The position numbers were made by a program, and so were the translations under genes. Shown here piece by piece: positions 13,234 through 20,971 of a stretch of 20,971 nucleotides of DNA (within the stretch, counting starts at the first letter, position 1; each line of letters opens with the position of its first letter). The DNA is taken from positions 1-20,971 of the IMG/VR virus record IMGVR_UViG_3300030098_002648, one strand, 5' to 3'. Source of the DNA: a virus. The notes beneath the pieces were generated by a model that saw only the letters and a list, made by a program, of their open reading frames with translations, ran no database searches and was not told the DNA's origin.

Positions 13234-16200
13234 TTAACTTTCTACAACAAAACGAGAACCATCGTTCCACCCCTGCAATATAGCTAACCTACCGTCAGAA
13301 GTTAAAGGTGAATACGATCCAGAAAGTTCTATTAATCCATCCTCACCAAACGTAATACTTTCAACCTTGTAACACTGATCAGAAGCTTGCGACTCTTTGA
13401 TTGTAAATAAAGAACCCCTGTAGGTAGCGGGTAAAGAATAAGAGAAATTCGCTGTAGCCTCTTGTACTACTGATTGAGATGTATTCCACCAATAAAATGT
13501 TTTATTGCCTGATATTGCATCCTTACTAACTACACTACCATCTTCAAGTATTGCTCCATTATTAAATCTATTTACATGCTGAGTCGTTGAAAAAACTCTT
13601 ATATAATCACCAGGCTTAACACCATTTATATAATGAGGAGCTGTTTTAAATGTAATCGTATGATCCACTTTGTCTCTATTACTTAAAACATATTTTCCAA
13701 ACATCATTGCATGAGTTGGACTCGTACAAAAACCACTTAAATCAAATGTTTCTAATGGATCATTTGTATAATCTGCTCCCAAAAGACGCACTATTAAAGA
13801 TTTCTTTTCAGAAAAACCATTTATTTTTTCTTTTCTATAAATAATATTTGCTTGAAATGTTTGTCTATCTTCAGGGCTAAGAAAAGCTACATTTAAATCT
13901 TTGATATTACCATCAGTAAACAGTGCTTTGATTTTTGGCTTTGAGTGTATTCCATCAAAAGCAATCTCAAACGTATTAGGATCAAAAGGAATAGCAGGAT
14001 ATAAACTAAACTGTCCTCCAATAATTGTAAAATCTAATAAACAATAAGTAGCTTGTTCAAATATAAATTCTCTTAAATTAATTTTATTTGAGATAACTCC
14101 GTCCCAAAATAAATTATTAGCCTTGCAAAATTTTGCTGCATCAGTCATATTTGTTTCGTTAACTGAACTTTCATTAATTACTGTTCCAGCTCCTATTTTT
14201 TCGTCTGTTAATAACGTATAAGCAATCTCTGGAAATAAACTTGTTGCTTCTTTATAAGATTGTCCAGTTCCATAGATAGTTGGAACTAGTTTTTTAACCT
14301 TAATTCCTTGCTTAAAGAAAGCAGAAAACTGACTAAAGTTTGTCCATTCTTTTGAACTATTTATCCTTAGTCCTGCATACGCTAAATCTGAATATGTTGC
14401 AGGATTGCCAAGGCTACCACTCCCTTCTGTTTTAACTATTTCATTGCAATATGTAATTTGATGTTCTGGACCTTGCAAATGACTAGATTGATCTCCTTCA
14501 AATTTCCAATAATCAGCAGCAGCATCAAATAAATTTAATTCTAACTCAATTGATTTTTCAGAAACATCTGAAACGACTACATCTCTTATTTGTTCATCTA
14601 AAATTGTATTATTAGCATTATCTGGATCTACTTGTGCAGGTATTCTAACTCTGTCACCTGCAATATAATTTTGACCTCGTGAACCATTAAGACTCCACTC
14701 TGCATAAACTTCTGTTCTTGCTGTATTTGCCCAAACGTTTAAAAGTACTTGTAAACCACTACCTTCTGCAATACTTTCTGTAATAGTATTACCATCTTCA
14801 TCTTCATAAGTACGAATATTAGAAGTAGTAACAACTCTATCTTTAATTACAGGAGATACATTTTCCCATTCATCTTCTATTTTTCTAACGTAATAATAAG
14901 TTTGACTAACATCTCCCCACATTGAAACATCTTTATGCCCACATGGATAACCATCAGTGTCAGCGTTCGTAAGATTAGGATCAACTATAGGAATAAATTT
15001 ACCTCCTCTTCCATCCTCTGTCGCGTAATGAAATTCAACTCCAGAAACAGTTTTTCCTCCTCCATGTGCATCAACTAAATTAACACTAGAAGTTTGAGGT
15101 ACTTTTTCCTCTGGCCATAATCCACTATTAACACCGTACCCTTGTATGTTTGCTGTTACATTTTCTTTATCTATATAAAGTTGAAAAGTCGTAAAACCCG
15201 TTTTAGGAAAATTTTTGAATCCGATAAATACTGTGTCATGCCTATCACTAGCAACATTAAAAGGATTACACGCTGATTTTGTATTATTGGCTTTCCAAAA
15301 TAATTTAGTCCATAAAACTTTTGAAACTCTCTTCTGAGGAAGATTTGCTGCTGTTATGTGAGAAGGAAAAGAATAATTACTAATGCCTTTTAATTCTGTA
15401 ACACTACTTGGAATACTTCTTCTTGCCTTACTTTCTTCTCCTAACGACCATTCAGTATTGCTTAATTTAGCTTGTGTTAAGGAGTACTCTTTTATACCTG
15501 CAAATTTAACTGTATAACTACCATCGAAAAATGTAGAAATAGCATCAGAATCTGTTGCTCCATTTGCATTTAATAAATTGACATAGACTGTTGTATTAGC
15601 AATAACTTCCTTAATAACATCATTCCCAGGCCAAGGGAAAAATCTATATTCATATTGTTTATAAGGATGATCTATCCTTATATAATTATATTGAAATTCA
15701 GGAGTATTACCTCTAACACAAAATAAACCAAGATGATTTCCTATGGATGGAGATAAAGTATGCCAATTATTACCTGTTCCTGCTTCTCTTATTTGTAATT
15801 TAAAGAAACTATATCTAACAATATATTTATTTACATTTCCTAGAGTAAGTGTAGATCTATCATTGTAAATAGTATCAAGTTGATCTTCTGATGGCTTGCT
15901 ATTAACATTAGCAAAACTCATTTGTTTAAATACCTTTGACTTCAAACCTATTTCCGTTATATGACAATTTCTATTATCAGAAACAGTTCCTAAATTAACT
16001 TTTTGAAGAACATATCTTTGAGCAGGTTCATATAATAAATAAGCATCTCCATCATATTGTTCATAATAATATTTACTATCTTTTACTTGGAAAAAATCCC
16101 CTGTTGCTCTACCTTCCCTACCATCTTTCCATTTAGGATTTAGACAATGTGTATTAATACTAGGAGTAGGAGCACATTCATATTTACCTTTTTCTAAAAC

Positions 16201-17496
16201 TTTTAATTGATAACCTCTAGTAAAAGAATTTTCACCTGCTTCCCAAGGTTGTCCAGGCCAATCTTCGTTGGCCACCCAAGTGCAACTAACCAATGCTGTC
16301 CCTGCTAAATATTGCTCACCTTCTACTATGTAAGAATCAGTTGATTCTCTAATTGCTTTACTAATAGAATTAACATCTTCAACACCATGAGCTTTATAAT
16401 AATCTTCGTCTTGTTGATACGCAGCTGGATCAGTAAGCTTCCCTCCTACCACTTGATAAGTTAAATATGTATCAACAGGAAGATCACTAATACCTGCTTT
16501 TTGAGAAGAATTACCACCATCAACAAAACCAGCTCTAACAGGCCATTTGGCTAAGTTTTTCCTTCTCTTTTCATATGTAATTCTTGCTGCTGGCCTATTA
16601 TCTTTATTCAAGTTACTTGGAGCACGTACTAGTTCATAAGGAAGCCTAAAATAAGTCAAATTAGGCATAGGATTACTTAACCCAAAAGTTGCTTGTGTTG
16701 TAGGATTTCTTGCCCCAGAAAAATGCTTTAAATTATCAATTTTAAAAATATCATCAGAAAAAGCACCTCCATTAGTTTGAAAAGGAATATTTAGACCACT
16801 ACCGGAGAGAACAAAATTTCTAGATAAATAAATTTTATCAGCTTGATAGTTTTCTATTAATAAATCACCAATGGCATATCCTTCATAATCAGGTTTTTGA
16901 GCTATTTCACCTAAAGAAAATAAAGCAAGTATTTTTAATTGCTGAAACCGACCCAAGCTAACAAGTTGTGACCACATTAATTGTGAATTAACTCTTACTC
17001 CACCACTTGAATTTTCAGATGTATTTGTAAAAACAAGAGGAATTACATCACCTAAATTTGCTAATTCTTGAACACTGTTAAATGAAAACTGAGGAGCAAA
17101 ACGCTTAAGACCTGCCATATCAGCAGTTCTTTCGTTTGTCCCTTGCTTCATGCTTGGGGGTTTAGGTGTTAAAAGATATGCAACAACACTTAAAGCAACA
17201 CCAACAGCTACTTGCCCTAAAAGAGTTAATCCACCACCAGCAGCAGCAGTTTTCCATAAGGCCAAAGCACCTGCACCAGGGCCAGCAAATATCTCAGGAA
17301 CTAAACCATACGCTTCTGGTCGTTCTTTTATTTTCGCTGCTACGCCTTCTAAAAATTGATAGTATTCTTCTTCTGTTAATCCAAGTGCATTGCAGAGATC
17401 GGCTTCCGCTGGAAGTAACACCCTGCGAGTAAAAGGGCTTCTAGCGGCAACCATTTCACCACCGACTTTCCTAATGTTTTTTGGTAACTCAGCCAT
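13234..17496 (-). CDS. Tail-tip / host-specificity protein, I-J type fusion (1420 aa)
   Basis: Residues about 22-70 (RVLLPAEADLCNALGLTEEE ... EAYGLVPEIF) and a Gly/Ala-rich hydrophobic stretch at 72-109, ending LLTPKPPS, resemble the tail-assembly I protein, which in lambda precedes J. The rest is a long J-like body. Its recognisable part is late: a FPEIAYTLLTDEKIGAG segment, AKFCKANNLFWDGVISNKIN with LREFIFEQATYCLL, GGQFSLYPAI, and a terminal oligosaccharide-fold-like region (VKPGDYIRVFS ... GLIELSGSYSP). It should form the tail-tip hub that engages the host. The ATG at 17496 has GAGGAAGG before it, with short spacing. An ATG at 17454 is an alternative; either leaves a large overlap with the upstream gene. 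Confidence 0.75.
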   Translation of the reverse strand: MAELPKNIRKVGGEMVAARSPFTRRVLLPAEADLCNALGLTEEEYYQFLEGVAAKIKERPEAYGLVPEIFAGPGAGALALWKTAAAGGGLTLLGQVAVGVALSVVAYLLTPKPPSMKQGTNERTADMAGLKRFAPQFSFNSVQELANLGDVIPLVFTNTSENSSGGVRVNSQLMWSQLVSLGRFQQLKILALFSLGEIAQKPDYEGYAIGDLLIENYQADKIYLSRNFVLSGSGLNIPFQTNGGAFSDDIFKIDNLKHFSGARNPTTQATFGLSNPMPNLTYFRLPYELVRAPSNLNKDNRPAARITYEKRRKNLAKWPVRAGFVDGGNSSQKAGISDLPVDTYLTYQVVGGKLTDPAAYQQDEDYYKAHGVEDVNSISKAIRESTDSYIVEGEQYLAGTALVSCTWVANEDWPGQPWEAGENSFTRGYQLKVLEKGKYECAPTPSINTHCLNPKWKDGREGRATGDFFQVKDSKYYYEQYDGDAYLLYEPAQRYVLQKVNLGTVSDNRNCHITEIGLKSKVFKQMSFANVNSKPSEDQLDTIYNDRSTLTLGNVNKYIVRYSFFKLQIREAGTGNNWHTLSPSIGNHLGLFCVRGNTPEFQYNYIRIDHPYKQYEYRFFPWPGNDVIKEVIANTTVYVNLLNANGATDSDAISTFFDGSYTVKFAGIKEYSLTQAKLSNTEWSLGEESKARRSIPSSVTELKGISNYSFPSHITAANLPQKRVSKVLWTKLFWKANNTKSACNPFNVASDRHDTVFIGFKNFPKTGFTTFQLYIDKENVTANIQGYGVNSGLWPEEKVPQTSSVNLVDAHGGGKTVSGVEFHYATEDGRGGKFIPIVDPNLTNADTDGYPCGHKDVSMWGDVSQTYYYVRKIEDEWENVSPVIKDRVVTTSNIRTYEDEDGNTITESIAEGSGLQVLLNVWANTARTEVYAEWSLNGSRGQNYIAGDRVRIPAQVDPDNANNTILDEQIRDVVVSDVSEKSIELELNLFDAAADYWKFEGDQSSHLQGPEHQITYCNEIVKTEGSGSLGNPATYSDLAYAGLRINSSKEWTNFSQFSAFFKQGIKVKKLVPTIYGTGQSYKEATSLFPEIAYTLLTDEKIGAGTVINESSVNETNMTDAAKFCKANNLFWDGVISNKINLREFIFEQATYCLLDFTIIGGQFSLYPAIPFDPNTFEIAFDGIHSKPKIKALFTDGNIKDLNVAFLSPEDRQTFQANIIYRKEKINGFSEKKSLIVRLLGADYTNDPLETFDLSGFCTSPTHAMMFGKYVLSNRDKVDHTITFKTAPHYINGVKPGDYIRVFSTTQHVNRFNNGAILEDGSVVSKDAISGNKTFYWWNTSQSVVQEATANFSYSLPATYRGSLFTIKESQASDQCYKVESITFGEDGLIELSGSYSPLTSDGRLAILQGWNDGSRFVVES

Positions 17497-17819
17497 CCTT
17501 CCTCATAAAACGCAGCCATATACAAAGCATCATCTGATTTGCAAAGACCAATTGTTCCTAGTTTAGGGGGTGATTCAACTCCCCACCGATTTAATTCTTC
17601 AAAAAAGATACTATAGTCTTTTCTTTTTAATCTTCTATACCAATCACGCTTTCCTTTTGGAACAGTAAAACCATAATGACCTAATACTGTACGAACCAAA
17701 GACAAGCAATCTCCCGTTCCATGCTTAACAGGATCAGACCCTAAACGATATTCAAGTCCTATTAATTCATAAGGCTTCAAAGATTTTGTAATTGACCTGT
17801 TAAAGGAAGATGAGAACAC
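17376..17819 (-). CDS. NlpC/P60-like tail assembly protein, lambda K-like
   Basis: GLEYRLGSDPVKHGTGDCLSLV has the spacing of the NlpC/P60 active-site cysteine (Cys38 counted from the GTG at 17819). The ending VVKWLPLEALLLAGCYFQRK matches the C-terminal strand of K-like proteins. In the region where the catalytic histidine is expected (ALYMAAFYEEGWLSY) I see tyrosine and methionine instead of H-V-G-I-Y, so peptidase activity is doubtful. In lambda K acts with L and I in building the tip and may cut peptidoglycan during entry. The GTG start overlaps the upstream gene by 43 bp; a TTG at 17780 overlapping its stop as TTGA would give a 134-residue protein. The last 121 bp overlap the tip gene out of frame. 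Confidence 0.6.
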   Translation of the reverse strand: MFSSSFNRSITKSLKPYELIGLEYRLGSDPVKHGTGDCLSLVRTVLGHYGFTVPKGKRDWYRRLKRKDYSIFFEELNRWGVESPPKLGTIGLCKSDDALYMAAFYEEGWLSYQKTLGKSVVKWLPLEALLLAGCYFQRKPISAMHLD

Positions 17820-18265
17820 CTACTTTTAGTAAGTGTTTGTTGTGGAGCGTTAGCACTTACAGCATCAATAGCAGAACTTAATAACAATTCAATTGATTCT
17901 GGATCGTATCTCATACCAGCAGCCAACCAATATTCACCAGTTAATCTGCCTCCATTTTTAGCAGCAGTATCTTTATTAAAATCAGCAGTCATCAAAAAAG
18001 TTTCAACCTGTATGTAATATTTTTTCTCTACAAAATCTTTAACATAAGACATACTCAAAGGATTGTTAGCAAGGATAATTGAAGCTTCTAAATTATCTCC
18101 TGATCTATTCATTGCTGCTCCTTGATAAATAAAAGACAAATAATCATATCCATCAACTTTATTCCCTTGTGTTGGATGACTATGTCTTCCATTTTGAAAA
18201 CGATGCTCTACTGATCCATTTTTTTGTTTGACGGTAACAAAAGCGGTTAAGGCAACAACAGTCAT
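17777..18265 (-). CDS. Minor tail protein, L-like (162 aa)
   Basis: The ATG shares a base with the tape-measure stop (TAATG). The sequence has a YDYLSFIYQGAAMNRSGDN strand/turn, ASIILANNPLSMSYVKDFVEKKYYIQVET, EYWLAAGMRYDPESIELLLSSAIDAV, and a terminal RCSHLPLTGQLQNL. The RYDPESIELLLSSAID helix and the HLP.TG ending are typical of the minor tail proteins between the tape measure and K (lambda L or the related DUF1833-type proteins). It has a single cysteine, near the end, so a lambda L-style iron-sulfur cluster is not supported. Its position directly after the tape measure and before K/J fits a tip-hub connector. The family assignment combines position with these patterns. Confidence 0.6.
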   Translation of the reverse strand: MTVVALTAFVTVKQKNGSVEHRFQNGRHSHPTQGNKVDGYDYLSFIYQGAAMNRSGDNLEASIILANNPLSMSYVKDFVEKKYYIQVETFLMTADFNKDTAAKNGGRLTGEYWLAAGMRYDPESIELLLSSAIDAVSANAPQQTLTKSRCSHLPLTGQLQNL

Positions 18266-20886
18266 TACATTCCTAACCTCGATCTAGTACTTCTACTATT
18301 CCTTAGTGTAGATAAAGTTCTATTTTCTCCAGCTTTAGCACCTTGAGATGTAGCTGTTGCAATAATTTGTCCTACAGCAGACTTAGGAACAAACTCTTCA
18401 GAGTTGAAGCTCAATATTGGACCAGAGTAATTAACAGTAGTAGATCCCCCTGTACCTCCACCTGCATAAGACGAACCAGTACCAGGGATTACAGCTTCGC
18501 CTCTAGCACCTGCTGAATAGCGTTGCATACTTGCAGCCATCTTTGATGCAGGAATAATGTACTCATCTTCTCCAGCTTCTCCTATAAGTCCTACGGTTGG
18601 TCTTGTGACCATTCCGCCTGAGCTAAACGGTTTGATGCCATTAGAGATATAACCTCCTTCTGCTAATTTTAAATTAGTGGGCAACAAATTCATAAATGCT
18701 GCTTTCAAGTACATATTTGCAATTGATTTAGCAATTCCAGCTAATGATTCACCTAATGATTTCGTTCCAGCTATTAATCCTTCAACTGCACTTGTTAAAC
18801 CACTAGCAATAGTTTCTTTAATGTCTTCCCATTTTACTTTTATAAAGTCTGATTCATCTTTAACTGCTTTTTGAGTAGCAAGATATTTCTTTAATTCTTC
18901 TGTTGACATTCCTAATAATTTAACCCTTTCTTCTAAAGCTTTATTGATTTCTTTTAACTGCACTCCAAGCTCATCAGTCCAACCATTGGTTCTTATTTGT
19001 TGCTGTAATGATTTTTTTTGTTGTTCTAAATTAGTAGTTCCTTTATTAAAAACTTGTTCTAATTTTGCTATTTCACTTGCTAATGCCTCATTCATTCCTC
19101 CTTTTTTCAATTCAACAATACGTTGATCTATTTCAAATTGTTCTTTTTTAGTTTTTAATAATTCTTTTTCACCCATTAAAGCAGTATCTATTGAAATTTG
19201 AGCGTTTTGTAGTGCAAAAGCTGGAGTTGCTTGCTCTAAGATTTGACCTTTTAAATCTTCTCTTTGTTTTCTAAATTTAAAACTTGTAGGTGTTTGGTCA
19301 TATTGTTGAACTAGACCTTTAAGATTTGCATCACCAGATTCTCTTGCAAAACCTAATATCCGATCCTCTCTTGCAACTTTTGAAGTTCCTATGATTTTAT
19401 CAACAACAATTAATACACCTGCTAAAGCCGCTTGAAGTTTAACCATTCTTTCTTGGAAACTCATCATAATGTCACGCCATTTATCCCCAAAATCTTTCAA
19501 CCTTTGAACTCCTGCTGCTCCAACAACTGACGTTAATCTTTGAAGTGCAGCGTTAAACGCAGCTTGTTCTCCTTGTAACTTTCTAATAATTTCAATTCTT
19601 TGCCCTTCTGCTGTTCCAGCAAGACCTAAAGAAGTAACCAGTTGTTCTGTATTTTGCGTGTATTGACCTAAAGCATCTCCTAATTTCTTCGCACTACCAA
19701 TCATTGACGAGATGAGAGCGTCAAATTGTTGACCTATTGCACTAAAGAAGATTTGAGCACCAAAACCTTTTCCTCCTCTTTGTGCAAGAGCACCTCCAAT
19801 ACCACCAGCAACAGCACCAACTCCACCACCAAAGAGAAGAGGAAAACCAGCTCCAAGCATTAAGCTTTCTCTTGTTCTATCATTTCGATCTTGTCTAATT
19901 TTTCTTATATTTCTTAAACGTCTTTGTGCTTTTTTATCGTGGTCTGATGCTTTCTTTTGTACCGTTTCAGCTTCTTTATAAGCACGTTCTAAACGTGAAA
20001 CCTGTGCAGTTGCTTTTGCTAAAGCTGCATTATATAGATTCTGATCACCTGACCTTGCGGCTTTAAGAAGATTAGCTGATGAATCCCTTGCTGTTTGAAT
20101 TTGAGCTGCTGTAGGAGATAAAGCAGAAGCCGCTTTATTCTTAAAGGTTTTAGCACCTTTAGCAGGATCAACAACATCTAATCGTTCTTGTAATCTTCTT
20201 GCTTTTTCAAATCCTATAGAACCTTTTGCAACTGTTCTATTTAAAGCATTTAATTCTTCAACTGTACGACTTATTTGAGAACCAAAAGCTCTAAATGTTG
20301 CAACATTTTCATTACCTTCTACGTTTAAATCATTAAAACCTTTTTCAAGTGCATCAAGAGCTTGATTTAATTCAGTTCTTCTTTTACCTCTTGCACTATC
20401 TGGTTTCTCACTTAATCCAAAACCTGTTGGCCTTAACCCAGCAGCTCTTCCTTCTATTAATTTCCTAGAAATAAAAGTTTTATTTGCTTGTAATCTTAAT
20501 TCAGTTTGTACTGATTTTTGTCTTGCTTTATCAAGATCTAACTCTTTTGTTTTTGCATTAATTAAAGCTGTTGTTTTAGCTGTTAAAGCTGAATTTATTT
20601 TAAGAAGAGTTCCTCTCTTCTTAATTAAATTAACTTCATTTGACGTAGCAACATTTCTTATCGTTCTATCAGGATCTTTGCTATATCGACCTTTTGCATC
20701 TCTTGGACGATCTCTACCAACTCTATTTAACGTCTTTTGACTCTCCCTAATACCTCTATCTACTTGTCTAAAATCACTTGCTAATTCCTTTACAAGATCA
20801 GAAGTTTTTTGAACTTCTCTCTGAATATTTTTTACTTTCTTAAAACCTTCTACAACAAGCTGTATCTTTTGCGTCAGGTCAGCCAC
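18265..20886 (-). CDS. Tail tape-measure protein (873 aa)
   Basis: The GTG start at 20886 is supported by GGAGGG 9 nt upstream. Residues 1-340 are long charged helices (QKIQLVVEGFKKVKNIQREV; many Arg/Lys/Gln), consistent with a coiled rod. Residues about 342-397 are Gly/Ala-rich and hydrophobic (MLGAGFPLLFGGGVGAVAGG ... SAIGQQFDALISSM), the membrane-active segment expected in a tape measure. More helices run to about 740. The C-terminal part carries the family-typical GGMVTRPTVGLIGEAGEDEYIIP (759-779), then a Gly/Ser-rich end. It would set tail length and eject first to help DNA cross the membrane. At about 0.15 nm per residue, 873 residues predict a tail of roughly 130 nm if unprocessed. Confidence 0.85.
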   Translation of the reverse strand: MADLTQKIQLVVEGFKKVKNIQREVQKTSDLVKELASDFRQVDRGIRESQKTLNRVGRDRPRDAKGRYSKDPDRTIRNVATSNEVNLIKKRGTLLKINSALTAKTTALINAKTKELDLDKARQKSVQTELRLQANKTFISRKLIEGRAAGLRPTGFGLSEKPDSARGKRRTELNQALDALEKGFNDLNVEGNENVATFRAFGSQISRTVEELNALNRTVAKGSIGFEKARRLQERLDVVDPAKGAKTFKNKAASALSPTAAQIQTARDSSANLLKAARSGDQNLYNAALAKATAQVSRLERAYKEAETVQKKASDHDKKAQRRLRNIRKIRQDRNDRTRESLMLGAGFPLLFGGGVGAVAGGIGGALAQRGGKGFGAQIFFSAIGQQFDALISSMIGSAKKLGDALGQYTQNTEQLVTSLGLAGTAEGQRIEIIRKLQGEQAAFNAALQRLTSVVGAAGVQRLKDFGDKWRDIMMSFQERMVKLQAALAGVLIVVDKIIGTSKVAREDRILGFARESGDANLKGLVQQYDQTPTSFKFRKQREDLKGQILEQATPAFALQNAQISIDTALMGEKELLKTKKEQFEIDQRIVELKKGGMNEALASEIAKLEQVFNKGTTNLEQQKKSLQQQIRTNGWTDELGVQLKEINKALEERVKLLGMSTEELKKYLATQKAVKDESDFIKVKWEDIKETIASGLTSAVEGLIAGTKSLGESLAGIAKSIANMYLKAAFMNLLPTNLKLAEGGYISNGIKPFSSGGMVTRPTVGLIGEAGEDEYIIPASKMAASMQRYSAGARGEAVIPGTGSSYAGGGTGGSTTVNYSGPILSFNSEEFVPKSAVGQIIATATSQGAKAGENRTLSTLRNSRSTRSRLGM

Positions 20887-20901
20887 AGTAAAATTCCCTC
20901 C
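20887..20901 (-). promoter_or_regulatory. Shine-Dalgarno of the tape-measure gene
   Basis: The minus-strand mRNA reads GGAGGGAATTTTACT before the GTG at 20886. GGAGGG lies at 20901-20896, leaving nine bases to the start. It is the clearest ribosome site in the tail operon and fixes the GTG as the start in preference to later in-frame codons. Confidence 0.75.
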
Positions 20902-20913
20902 AGTCTCTTTAGT

Positions 20914-20971
20914 TTACCTGCGTCTACGGATTTTTTGCATTTCTTCTTCTTGATCTTCGTTCAATATTTGA
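20914..20971 (-). CDS. C-terminal end of an upstream tail gene, partial
   Basis: A frame open from the right edge ends with TAA at 20916-20914. The visible tail reads QILNEDQEEEMQKIRRRR, a helical acidic stretch closed by four arginines. It sits 27 bp before the tape-measure start, where long-tailed phages normally encode the tail assembly chaperone (lambda G/T). A chaperone is therefore the expected identity, inferred purely from position. Too little is visible to test for the frameshift that usually makes the longer chaperone. Confidence 0.45.
   Translation of the reverse strand, partial: QILNEDQEEEMQKIRRRR

Noticed and set aside
17150-17432. Two plus-strand frames opposite the start of the tip gene
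   Set aside because: This interval is already explained by the tip and K-like genes on the minus strand, and the plus-strand translations (Gln/His-rich, Pro/Ala-rich) are mirror images of their codons.
1-20971. Prophage attachment sites, tRNA genes or CRISPR array
   Set aside because: I looked for tRNA T-arm-like sequences, end repeats and regularly spaced short repeats with unique spacers and found none; the only repeat array is coding and degenerate.

Overview
This A+T-rich window looks like part of the virion-gene region of a tailed double-stranded DNA phage, probably one infecting marine picocyanobacteria (Synechococcus or Prochlorococcus). The phage call rests on a tape-measure protein, a lambda J-like tail-tip protein with its assembly neighbours, tail-tube-like proteins and a giant repeat-built fibre. 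The cyanophage call rests on the fibre style (an N-terminal adaptor followed by hundreds of residues of short 'DDAVDTDAI / AKIA / GDIAGAKL' repeats) and on a set of small membrane and exported proteins. I recognise that set from memory as resembling conserved uncharacterised cyanophage proteins, but I could not search databases. I see no tRNA, rRNA, integrase, transposase, CRISPR array or bacterial housekeeping gene.

Layout, right to left along the minus strand from 20971 to 4464: the end of an unidentified gene (20914-20971); the tape measure (18265-20886); an L-like minor tail protein (17777-18265); a K/NlpC-P60-like protein (17376-17819); a 1420-residue tail-tip protein with an I-like N-terminus and a J-like body (13234-17496); an M-like minor tail protein (12796-13233); two related tail-tube-like proteins (12287-12751 and 11422-12282); a weak terminator-like hairpin; and a 2273-residue fibre (4566-11387). 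Genes from the tape measure to the M-like protein overlap or abut, as expected for a translationally coupled long-tail operon. The J-like tip and the absence of any visible sheath or baseplate gene point to a siphovirus-type tail, but most of the genome lies outside the window.

From 4463 leftward the character changes. Three small coupled minus-strand genes (a helical protein and two membrane proteins) are followed by a hairpin that overlaps the ribosome-binding site of a 279-residue lysine-rich membrane protein (2552-3391). Facing it is a tightly coupled plus-strand operon (371-2625): a two-helix membrane protein, an XhlA-like coiled-coil membrane protein, and three consecutive proteins with signal-peptide-like segments, two of which share motifs. 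A third, minus-strand pair (1-135 partial, and 128-319) diverges from that operon. At least six of these ten small proteins carry a membrane segment and three look exported. This 4.4-kb module is therefore probably aimed at the host envelope (lysis, entry or superinfection exclusion are all possible). It is the least explained and most interesting part of the window.

Particular curiosities are: an amicyanin-spaced set of copper-ligand-like residues in a cupredoxin-like segment inside the tail fibre; a third exported protein whose signal-like segment has no ordinary start codon next to it; a 121-bp out-of-frame overlap of the K-like and J-like genes; and a hairpin that could sequester a Shine-Dalgarno sequence.
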